From positions 1 through 5,814 of the forward strand of contig JAFROU010000065.1 of the NCBI GenBank assembly GCA_017429465.1: a stretch of DNA of 5,814 bases, in the 5' to 3' direction. The notes below the pieces were generated by a model, which was not told where the DNA came from, made no database searches, and saw nothing but the letters and a program-made list of their open reading frames with translations. A program made the translations under genes and the position numbers. Below, piece by piece: positions 1 to 5,498 of this stretch (position 1 is its first letter; every line of letters begins with the position of its first letter). This DNA comes from Candidatus Saccharimonadota bacterium (GTDB taxonomy: Bacteria; Patescibacteria; Saccharimonadia; Saccharimonadales; Nanosyncoccaceae).

Positions 1-1955
1 ACCGGTGAACTCATTAAGAGAAAACGGAGTGAGTCAGCAGAATATTTATCCATCAACTCATTTGGATCCGTGTAATTACCTAGTGACTTAGACATCTTAC
101 GGCCATCATTACCAGCAAGCGTCCCCGTTGTAATCACATTAGTATAGCAATTGCGGCCAAATAGTGCCGTATTAACTACGTGTAGACAATAGAACCAAGC
201 TCTAACTTGCCCAACATACTCCACAATAAAATCAGCTGGGTAGTTCTTCTCGAACTTCTCCTTGTTTTCAAACGGATAGTGTAGCTGCGCAAATGGCATC
301 GAGCCAGATTCAAACCAACAATCTAGTACCTTATCGATACGCTTAAAGTGCTCTCCGTCGATATCAAATTCAATTGCATCCACCCATGGGCGATGATAAT
401 CTTCTAGACGCACGCCAGACAGCTCATATAGCTCGTCGTAAGAACCCACAACCTTGATAGAGCCTTTATCGCCCTTCCATACCGGCATAGCTGAAGCCCA
501 GAAGCGGTCACGTGAGAGGTTCCAATCCGGCGCTTGCTCAATATTCTTAGCAAAACGACCATGTTTGAGATAATCTGGGAACCAGTTAATGTTTTCATTC
601 TGCTCTAACATTAAGGTTTTTGAGCCCTCAACGTCAAAGAACCAACTTGGAAATGCACGGTACATAATACGTTGTTTAGAACGAGGGTTAAATGGGTATT
701 CGTGCTTGATATACTCAATCTTCCAAATGATTCCCTTGTCTTCCATCACCTTAGCGATAAACTTATTACCGCCCCAAGCATCAATACCATGTTCATCTAT
801 ATCGCGTACGCCTAATTTATGAAGCTCCTCGGCCATTTCTGGTAGATAATAACCATTTTCATCCATCACGTCGACGAAATCAACTTCATACTTCTGGCCC
901 AAGGCATAGTCATCTTCACCATAAGCTGGCGCACAGTGTACAATACCAGTACCGTCTTCGTCTGATACGAAATCACCCGGCAAAACCGTGTAAGTATCCT
1001 TCTTATGGATAGTACCATCAGCGCCATTTAGACCAAGTTCTAGTAGCGAATCCGCCACCTTAATAATTGGCTCATAATGCAGACCTACCAAACTTTCTCC
1101 CTTAAAAGTCTTGAGTGGCTTAGCACCATCAAGCAACTTTTCTGCTCTAGAAACTGCCAAGATAAAATGCTCGCCATCGACTTCGTAGACACCATATTTT
1201 AGCTCTGGATTAATTGCTAGCATCAAATTTGCTGGCAAAGTCCATGGCGTAGTAGTCCAAGCTAAGAAATAGGTCGGTTCCGTCTTTGAACCTTCAAAAT
1301 CGTCTTTAACCCTAAACTTCACGTAGGCACTTGGATCGGTCACCACTTGGTAAGCATCGTTATCCATTGTCACTTCAGCCTTTGATACCGGAGTAGCAAA
1401 TTTAGTATCATACATTAAGACTTTGCGACCTTCATAAATCTTACCTTTTTCGTATAGTGTTTTAAATGCCCACCAGACCGATTCCATGTAATCCTTATCC
1501 ATGGTACGATAGGCACCTTTAAACTCCACCCAACGGCCAATACGCGCAATAGTACTTTCCCAAGTCTCAGAATTCGCCACCATCGATTCACGTGCTTTAT
1601 TAATATATTCTTCAAGTGACCATTTCGTGCCAATATCACGACGATCCGTAATACCAAGTTGTTTTTCCACGAAGTTCTCAGCCGGCAGACCATGGCAGTC
1701 CCAACCCCAAACGCGCTCTACGCGTTTACCATTCATCGTCCAAAAACGTGGCACGGCATCTTTTACCATCGAAGAAAGCAGGGTCCCATGGTGTGGATTA
1801 CCAGTAATAAATGGAGGACCATCATAAAACACGTACGAATTATCAATCGGACGGTTCTCTACTGACTTTTCAAAAGTCTTATTATCTTTCCACCAGTCGA
1901 CAATCGCACGTTCATACTCAATTGCGCGCCTTCTGGTGCCGGATTTGTATTTCAT
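1..1955 (-). CDS. ileS: isoleucine--tRNA ligase, eukaryote-like (IleRS2) type, 3' end cut by the window edge
   Basis: Charges tRNA-Ile with isoleucine in the cytoplasm. The frame is open from the ATG at 1955 to the window edge, giving 651 residues; the anticodon-binding C-terminal part (roughly 380-400 residues in this family) lies outside. Seen in order: the N-terminal Rossmann part with GPPFITG and the HIGH-equivalent HHGT at residues 55-58; GWDCHGLPAE around 84-93; the CP1 editing domain with TTTPWTLPAN and the HCAPAYGEDD motif; a late catalytic segment with VLDCWFESGSMPF; and KMSKS at 620-624, followed by LGNYTDP. The direct DGRKMSKS context and RIGRWVEF resemble the eukaryote-like IleRS2 clade, which is generally less sensitive to mupirocin (family knowledge, not shown here). 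The start is set by a strong Shine-Dalgarno (GGAAAGGAG, 1970-1962) six bases upstream. Expression is probably governed by the T-box leader just upstream. The unusual feature is Thr in place of the last His of HIGH. Confidence 0.97.
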   Translation of the reverse strand, partial: MKYKSGTRRRAIEYERAIVDWWKDNKTFEKSVENRPIDNSYVFYDGPPFITGNPHHGTLLSSMVKDAVPRFWTMNGKRVERVWGWDCHGLPAENFVEKQLGITDRRDIGTKWSLEEYINKARESMVANSETWESTIARIGRWVEFKGAYRTMDKDYMESVWWAFKTLYEKGKIYEGRKVLMYDTKFATPVSKAEVTMDNDAYQVVTDPSAYVKFRVKDDFEGSKTEPTYFLAWTTTPWTLPANLMLAINPELKYGVYEVDGEHFILAVSRAEKLLDGAKPLKTFKGESLVGLHYEPIIKVADSLLELGLNGADGTIHKKDTYTVLPGDFVSDEDGTGIVHCAPAYGEDDYALGQKYEVDFVDVMDENGYYLPEMAEELHKLGVRDIDEHGIDAWGGNKFIAKVMEDKGIIWKIEYIKHEYPFNPRSKQRIMYRAFPSWFFDVEGSKTLMLEQNENINWFPDYLKHGRFAKNIEQAPDWNLSRDRFWASAMPVWKGDKGSIKVVGSYDELYELSGVRLEDYHRPWVDAIEFDIDGEHFKRIDKVLDCWFESGSMPFAQLHYPFENKEKFEKNYPADFIVEYVGQVRAWFYCLHVVNTALFGRNCYTNVITTGTLAGNDGRKMSKSLGNYTDPNELMDKYSADSLRFLLMSSP

Positions 1956-1961
1956 TGGCTA

Positions 1962-1970
1962 CTCCTTTCC
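1962..1970 (-). promoter_or_regulatory. Shine-Dalgarno of ileS
   Basis: GGAAAGGAG, with six bases between its AAGGAG core and the ATG at 1955. It lies just downstream of the T-box terminator and its U tract, outside the hairpin, so it should be free whenever the polymerase reads through. This argues for control of ileS by transcription termination, not by masking of the ribosome site. Confidence 0.85.
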
Positions 1971-1974
1971 AAAT

Positions 1975-1998
1975 AAAAAATTCCAATTTTCATTGGAA
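1975..1998 (-). terminator. intrinsic terminator of the ileS T-box leader
   Basis: On the minus strand TTCCAAT pairs with ATTGGAA (7 bp, positions 1998-1992 and 1987-1981) around a GAAA tetraloop, followed directly by six U (1980-1975). The 5' arm is also the 3' strand of the antiterminator (1997-1993), so the two folds exclude each other. It is A/U-rich for a terminator, but the stem is perfect, the U tract is immediate, and the position between a T-box bulge and the ribosome site is the canonical one. Confidence 0.85.
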
Positions 1999-2134
1999 CT
2001 CATCTTGAGCGGTACCATCCAACTTCTAGTTAAACTAGCCCTTAATTCTTCTTTCACGCAGATTCACGAACGATTCTAATAAGGATTATTCCCGTTCTTT
2101 CGTCAGCTCGTGGTTGATAGCCACTCTATCGCTT
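1975..2134 (-). ncRNA. T-box riboswitch (tRNA-Ile sensing) upstream of ileS, ultrashort Stem I
   Basis: This leader senses uncharged tRNA-Ile and should allow ileS transcription when charging is low. Seen in transcript order: a short Stem I made of AGC/GCT (2133-2131 with 2107-2105), an asymmetric internal loop, and GTGG/CCAC (2124-2121 with 2113-2110) closing a seven-base loop CTATCAA. That loop holds the AUC specifier (2118-2116), which fits the GAU anticodon, and a following A. Next comes a Stem II candidate (ACGAA/TTCGT, 2103-2099 with 2070-2066, and inner AATAA/TTATT), then a Stem III hairpin CTAGT/ACTAG (2038-2034 with 2030-2026). The antiterminator follows: TTGGA/TCCAA (2022-2018 with 1997-1993), bulge TGGTACC, and upper helix GCTC/GAGT. 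The bulge UGGU complements ACCA of the tRNA acceptor end. The T-box core GGATGGTACCGC differs from the common GGGTGGTACCGC by one base. Stem II details are uncertain; the overall call is firm. Confidence 0.9.
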
Positions 2135-2140
2135 TTCCCT

Positions 2141-2169
2141 ATTATAACACAGAATCGTCTCTTGGTAAA
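2141..2169 (-). promoter_or_regulatory. promoter of the ileS T-box transcript
   Basis: Perfect -10 TATAAT (2146-2141) with an extended -10 TG (2149-2148), a 17-base spacer and a -35 TTTACC (2169-2164; 4 of 6 consensus bases). The predicted start is near 2134, giving a leader of about 180 bases that begins just before Stem I. The promoter sits entirely on the 3' end of the thioredoxin-like gene, and that gene's TAA stop is part of TATAAT. ileS is therefore probably transcribed separately from the ftsZ-nrdR unit, with possible read-through from it. Confidence 0.85.
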
Positions 2170-2507
2170 ACCCCTTTTGTTGGAGCAAACCGCTTTTCGA
2201 TTTCTGGATCATCCTGTGGGATAATCTCTTCTGAAGTCTGTTCTTCATCAGAAGCATAATAGGCAATTTCATCAAAGCGTGGCAAAGGTAGCCCACGCCA
2301 CATCTGTAATACGTGACCATTATCATCTAGTGCCACAAAACTCGGATATTCCATCACGTCATACGCCTGGCAAAAACTTATTCCTTCCGGCGTATCTGGA
2401 TCTAATTCCTCAATAACCCTACTAGTGCGAATATCAAAATCACGTTTCCAATCAATTACAGTTCTGGCATAGTCAGTATTATCACGCCAAACACATACCA
2501 CCCTCAT
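2142..2507 (-). CDS. small thioredoxin-fold protein without CXXC, function unknown
   Basis: A 121-residue protein. The pattern fits a thioredoxin-like fold: a first strand MRVVCVW, a helix over about residues 10-28, then AYDVMEYPSFVALDDNGHVLQMWRG (about 48-72), which matches the cis-proline strand (Pro55 in EYPSF), the beta hairpin and the Gly-turn of thioredoxins, followed by a last helix near 76-86. The CXXC active site is absent; the position after the first strand reads RDNTD. The only cysteines are Cys5 and Cys46, so a normal dithiol oxidoreductase role is unlikely. The C-terminal 35 residues are acidic and probably disordered. No signal peptide or membrane segment is seen. It starts five bases after the nrdR stop. 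AGAGG abuts the ATG and GGGAG lies ten bases upstream; a GTG two codons later is an alternative start better spaced from AGAGG. It is probably cotranscribed with ftsZ and nrdR. The role is not assigned. Confidence 0.82.
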   Translation of the reverse strand: MRVVCVWRDNTDYARTVIDWKRDFDIRTSRVIEELDPDTPEGISFCQAYDVMEYPSFVALDDNGHVLQMWRGLPLPRFDEIAYYASDEEQTSEEIIPQDDPEIEKRFAPTKGVLPRDDSVL

Positions 2508-2512
2508 CCTCT

Positions 2513-2974
2513 TTAAGCTCCCTTTTTCTCGCGTTGCTCTCTAATAATTTTTTCAAAATCAGCCATCGTTTTAAATTCACGGAAGACGCTGGCAAAACGC
2601 ACATAAGCCACTTCGTTCATCTCAGCTAGAACGTCTAACACCGCCTCGCCAATCTGCTTAGAAGTAATCTGATCTTTACCATATTCATAAAGAATATCCA
2701 TGGCTTTATCCACTACTTCCTCTACTTCAAGTTCTGAATTAAAGAATTTACCAACACTACGTCGTACCGCATTGAGTAACTTATCACGGTCAAAAGCTTC
2801 CTTGTTGCCACTGCGCTTTAACACTGTTAAAGCTGGCATTTCAATACGCTCATAGGTGGTAAAGCGATACTTTCCATCTGACGTCACGCGGCGACGGCGA
2901 ATCATCGTGCCATCCAAAGCCTCACGGCTTTCTAGCACTTTACTATCGCCGATCTTAAGCTTTGGATTTAACAT
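2513..2974 (-). CDS. nrdR: NrdR-like ATP-cone regulator lacking the zinc-ribbon cysteines
   Basis: NrdR represses ribonucleotide reductase genes by binding NrdR boxes in an ATP/dATP-dependent way. This protein (153 residues, the usual NrdR length) aligns along the whole family: N-terminal SKVLESR (11-17), MIRRRRVTSDGKYRFTTYER (24-43), then the ATP cone starting at VLKRSGNKEAFDRDKL and ending in the family hallmark VAYVRFASVFREF. The ribbon is changed: family members begin MxCPxC and have CxxC between the arginine run and RFTT; here these read MLNPKL and TSDG, so all four zinc ligands are missing and the protein has no cysteine at all. The start cannot be moved upstream because an in-frame TAA lies three codons before the ATG. 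It begins two bases after the ftsZ stop, with AAGGA inside the ftsZ end as ribosome site, so it is probably translationally coupled to ftsZ. DNA binding without zinc would need another means of folding; a changed target or role is possible. Confidence 0.93.
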   Translation of the reverse strand: MLNPKLKIGDSKVLESREALDGTMIRRRRVTSDGKYRFTTYERIEMPALTVLKRSGNKEAFDRDKLLNAVRRSVGKFFNSELEVEEVVDKAMDILYEYGKDQITSKQIGEAVLDVLAEMNEVAYVRFASVFREFKTMADFEKIIREQREKKGA

Positions 2975-2976
2975 TC

Positions 2977-4161
2977 TTATTCCTTATTTTTCTTACTACG
3001 AAACTTTTCTCTTAGAGAAGGTGGGATGTCTGTGTCATCATCTTCTGCATCAGTCTTGATTGAATCCCACATATTTGTATTATTGGCAGCCGTAAAGTCA
3101 TCTGATGCTTCTGGAGTTGGTTCGGCCGGTTCCTCTTCCGGCTCAGCAACTGGAGTTGTTTCTGGCGTTGGTTCTTCAATATGATTTTTTGGATCTACAT
3201 CAATCTCGCGGCGATATTCCGAATCAAAACCGGTCGCGACAACGGTAATCACAATCTCGTCTTCAAGTTCTGGACGGATAGAAGCACCAAAGATCACGTT
3301 GGCATCTGGTGCAATGGCACCAGTAATCACTTCGGCAGCTTCTTGAATCTCTGTCATCGACATATTGTTGCCACCAGCCACGGAGAAGAGTACACCACGG
3401 GCACCTTCAATCTTCACCTCAATAAGTGGTGATTCAATGGCTTGTTGAGCAGCAATCACGGCGCGGTTCTCACCAGAAGCACGGCCAATACCCATAAGGG
3501 CTGAGCCAGCATTCTTCATAATTGACCTAACGTCAGCAAAATCGAGATTAATTAATGATTCTTCAGTAATGAGTTCAGAAATACCTTGAACGCCCTGACG
3601 CAAAACATCATCAGCAATCATAAAGGCGTCTTCTAGTTGAGTACGAGGATCAATGGTTTGAAGTAAGCGATCATTTGGAATAGTGATGATGGCATCAACT
3701 TCGTGAGCTAACTTACTAATTGCTTCTTCGGCATTAGCCTTACGGCGTGAACCTTCAAATGAAAATGGCTTGGTTGCCACGCTAACAGTGAGGATATCGC
3801 GTGCACGAGCTTCTTGAGCCACAATTGGACCTGCGCCAGAACCAGTACCACCACCAGCACCAAGCGTGATAAATACCATATCGGCACCATCAAGAGCCTT
3901 ACCAATCGCTTCACGACTTTCTTCAGCCGCTTCGGCACCTTTGGCTGGATCACCACCAGCACCTAAGCCCCTACCAATTTGAACTTTCACATCGGCAGAC
4001 GAATGGTGTAAAGCTTGCGCATCTGTATTAATGGCAATAAACTCCACTCCAGTCAATCCGACTTCTTTCATACGGTTAACGGCTGATCCACCAGCGCCAC
4101 CGACACCCACCACCTTAATACTTGCTGTGCTTTCCACCTCAGTTGGTTTAATTTCAGGCAT
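2977..4161 (-). CDS. ftsZ: cell division GTPase FtsZ
   Basis: Tubulin homologue that polymerises with GTP into the Z ring at mid-cell. 394 residues, a normal length. Visible: a variable N-terminus; nucleotide-binding VGVGGAGGSAVNRM (18-31); the tubulin signature GGGTGSG at 103-109 (the common form is GGGTGTG); PNDRLL around 162-167; the T7 catalytic loop NLDFAD at 205-210, with the Asp residues that trigger hydrolysis in the next subunit; a globular core ending near 318; an acidic, proline-rich linker of about 55 residues; and a C-terminal peptide DIPPSLREKF (378-387) followed by a basic tail, matching the DIPxFLR-type motif that binds FtsA. A Shine-Dalgarno AGGA (4171-4168) lies six bases before the ATG, downstream of a dedicated promoter. 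It directly follows its membrane anchor ftsA and is followed after two bases by nrdR. Confidence 0.99.
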   Translation of the reverse strand: MPEIKPTEVESTASIKVVGVGGAGGSAVNRMKEVGLTGVEFIAINTDAQALHHSSADVKVQIGRGLGAGGDPAKGAEAAEESREAIGKALDGADMVFITLGAGGGTGSGAGPIVAQEARARDILTVSVATKPFSFEGSRRKANAEEAISKLAHEVDAIITIPNDRLLQTIDPRTQLEDAFMIADDVLRQGVQGISELITEESLINLDFADVRSIMKNAGSALMGIGRASGENRAVIAAQQAIESPLIEVKIEGARGVLFSVAGGNNMSMTEIQEAAEVITGAIAPDANVIFGASIRPELEDEIVITVVATGFDSEYRREIDVDPKNHIEEPTPETTPVAEPEEEPAEPTPEASDDFTAANNTNMWDSIKTDAEDDDTDIPPSLREKFRSKKNKE

Positions 4162-4167
4162 TTTCTT

Positions 4168-4171
4168 TCCT
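4168..4171 (-). promoter_or_regulatory. Shine-Dalgarno of ftsZ
   Basis: GAGGAAAG with core AGGA six bases before the ATG at 4161. This fixes the ftsZ start and contrasts with the neighbouring ftsA, which has no such site. Confidence 0.75.
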
Positions 4172-4191
4172 CACTACTTACAGTTAATAAT

Positions 4192-4220
4192 AGTATAGCA
4201 CAAAAATCCTTAAAACAACA
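4192..4220 (-). promoter_or_regulatory. putative promoter of ftsZ-nrdR-thioredoxin-like unit
   Basis: Extended -10 TGCTATACT (4200-4192). No good -35 is present: TGTTGT at 17 bases or TTGTTT at 15 bases are weak, so the extended -10 and the A/T-rich upstream DNA would have to carry recognition. The predicted start is near 4185, giving a 24-base leader with a Shine-Dalgarno. The same TGC-type extended -10 occurs upstream of ftsA. Confidence 0.6.
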
Positions 4221-4221
4221 C

Positions 4222-4243
4222 TAAAATTCCCTTAAAATTCCCT
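4222..4243 (-). repeat. tandem 11-bp direct repeat in the ftsA-ftsZ gap
   Basis: AGGGAATTTTA occurs twice in exact tandem (4243-4233 and 4232-4222) with no spacer, just upstream of the ftsZ promoter. The period is close to one helical turn, so two identical half-sites would face the same side of the DNA. It may be a regulator site or an A/T-rich UP-like element; only the repeat itself is certain. Confidence 0.7.
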
Positions 4244-4246
4244 GAT

Positions 4247-5452
4247 TCAAAATTTACTGAAAAATCGTTTTAGTAAACCGCCGGATTTGCCGTTCTTTTC
4301 TTTCTTTACTGGCGCTCTACCACCATCCTCAATTGCCATTAGCATTAGGCCAACTGCAGCAGCGTACTCTGGCTTCTGGACAGATTCAGACACGCCATCG
4401 AGCGCGTTTGGAATACCAATCTTTACTGAAGCTTCAAGTGCATCCCTTACAAAAACATCAATATCGCGCATTTTAGCACCACCGCCAGTAAGCACTACAC
4501 CTTCCGGCAAGCGGCGATCATATCCGGCGTGTTTTAATTCTTTTCGTACTTTTTCAAAGATCTCATTTAAACGATCTTTTACTACGCTATTGACTTGTTC
4601 GCGATCAAAATGCATCTCCTCACGACCAGTCTTTAGCACTATCTTACCGCCGTCAAATGAGCCAGTCACAAAACGGCATTTAATTTCTTCGGCTATCTCG
4701 GTATTAACCTTCAACATAATCGCAAGGTCATTCGTAATATTATTCGAACCTTCCGGCACTACGCCCACATATTGCAAATTTCCCTCTTCATAAATGGCTA
4801 CCGACGTCGTGGCAGCGCCCATGTCGATCACAGCTACGCCCTGTTCTAACTGGCGTTCGTTTAACACAGCCTTTCCTGCTGCTACCGCACTTGGAATCAA
4901 TTTCTCTGCTCTAACCTCTGCATTTTCTGTGCTCTTTTTGAGATTAGCATTGTTTGGCACTAGCGAAGTCACTACGCAAGCATTCATCTCTAGCCTTGCA
5001 CCTTTCATTCCTACCGGGTCCTTAATCCCAGCCTGACCATCAAGGACATAATCAAGTGGCACGGCAATTAACGCTTCGCGGTTTTGCGGAATCTGACCAA
5101 CTTCGGCCACTTCTTGCACGCGCATCAAATCTTGCTCTGTAATTTCATGATCCACTGTGCCAACGGCAATCATTCCCTTTACTTTAGCCGAAATGATTTG
5201 TGCTCCATTTGTAGAAACAAAGGCGGAATTAATCTGATACCCGCTCATCCTTTCCACTTCACCAAGCATTTTATCAATTGCTTCAGAAGGGCCCGACAAA
5301 TTCACGACTACGCCTTTGCGCATGCCAGTATTTTTGCCCTCGTTGTACCCCACTACGCTTATTTTTCCGCTCTGGCTAATTGACGCAACAACGGCACGAA
5401 CATTCTCCGTACCTACATCAAGCCCCACGGCATATCGTGAAATATCGTCCAT
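4247..5452 (-). CDS. ftsA: cell division protein FtsA (actin-like membrane anchor of FtsZ)
   Basis: Actin-family ATPase that tethers FtsZ to the membrane and recruits later divisome proteins. 401 residues, usual length. Visible: phosphate-1 motif VGLDVGTENVRA (9-20); the SHS2/1C region after about residue 80; phosphate-2 motif IDMGAATTS (209-217); adenosine motif LTGGGAKM (321-328); then a charged linker and a C-terminal basic amphipathic helix GGLLKRFFSKF (391-401), the membrane-targeting sequence. It ends with TGA directly after that helix, as expected for a complete protein. The ATG at 5452 is chosen because it puts MDDISRYAVGLDVGT in register with the family start. No Shine-Dalgarno precedes it, and the promoter places the transcript start on this ATG, so a leaderless mRNA is likely. 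Its neighbours are map upstream and ftsZ downstream; no ftsQ or mur gene lies between map and ftsA. Confidence 0.98.
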   Translation of the reverse strand: MDDISRYAVGLDVGTENVRAVVASISQSGKISVVGYNEGKNTGMRKGVVVNLSGPSEAIDKMLGEVERMSGYQINSAFVSTNGAQIISAKVKGMIAVGTVDHEITEQDLMRVQEVAEVGQIPQNREALIAVPLDYVLDGQAGIKDPVGMKGARLEMNACVVTSLVPNNANLKKSTENAEVRAEKLIPSAVAAGKAVLNERQLEQGVAVIDMGAATTSVAIYEEGNLQYVGVVPEGSNNITNDLAIMLKVNTEIAEEIKCRFVTGSFDGGKIVLKTGREEMHFDREQVNSVVKDRLNEIFEKVRKELKHAGYDRRLPEGVVLTGGGAKMRDIDVFVRDALEASVKIGIPNALDGVSESVQKPEYAAAVGLMLMAIEDGGRAPVKKEKNGKSGGLLKRFFSKF

Positions 5453-5458
5453 AGACTC

Positions 5459-5488
5459 ATTTTAGCACAAGTGTTTTTACGAGGTCAA
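5459..5488 (-). promoter_or_regulatory. promoter of ftsA, predicted leaderless
   Basis: -35 TTGACC (5488-5483; 5 of 6 consensus bases), an 18-base spacer, TG extension (5467-5466) and -10 TAAAAT (5464-5459). Six bases then separate the -10 box from the ATG, so position +1 falls on the A of the start codon at 5452. It begins only about ten bases after the map stop, giving ftsA transcription independent of map. Confidence 0.75.
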
Positions 5489-5498
5489 CAATTAACCA

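Noticed and set aside
1415..1693. Minus-strand 92-codon frame inside ileS
   Set aside because: It lies in a different frame of the continuous IleRS coding sequence, which carries all the family motifs in this region.
2116..2130. Alternative hairpin GATAG/CTATC in the ileS leader
   Set aside because: It is a perfect 5-bp stem but would bury the AUC triplet and break the GTGG/CCAC stem. It may form transiently, but the rest of the T-box architecture favours the specifier-loop fold.
2126..2326. Minus-strand 66-codon open frame across the end of the thioredoxin-like gene
   Set aside because: It overlaps the thioredoxin-like gene in another frame and runs into the ileS promoter and the T-box Stem I; it has no protein features of its own.
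3708..3962. Minus-strand 84-codon frame inside ftsZ, rich in Val and Leu
   Set aside because: It is a shadow of the FtsZ GTP-binding segment in another frame; the composition comes from shifted Gly/Ala codons.
4247..4249. Possible recoding of UGA as glycine, as in some CPR lineages
   Set aside because: ftsA ends with TGA directly after its expected C-terminal amphipathic helix, and no internal TGA occurs in the other reading frames called here.
4287..5036. Two long plus-strand open frames (168 and 80 codons) end to end, opposite ftsA
   Set aside because: They are exactly antisense to a complete, motif-rich ftsA, show no recognisable domain and have no convincing ribosome site. Open antisense frames are common opposite conserved genes.
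5458..5460. ATG eight bases upstream of the ftsA start
   Set aside because: It is out of frame with ftsA, forms the end of the -10 box and would lie upstream of the predicted transcript start.
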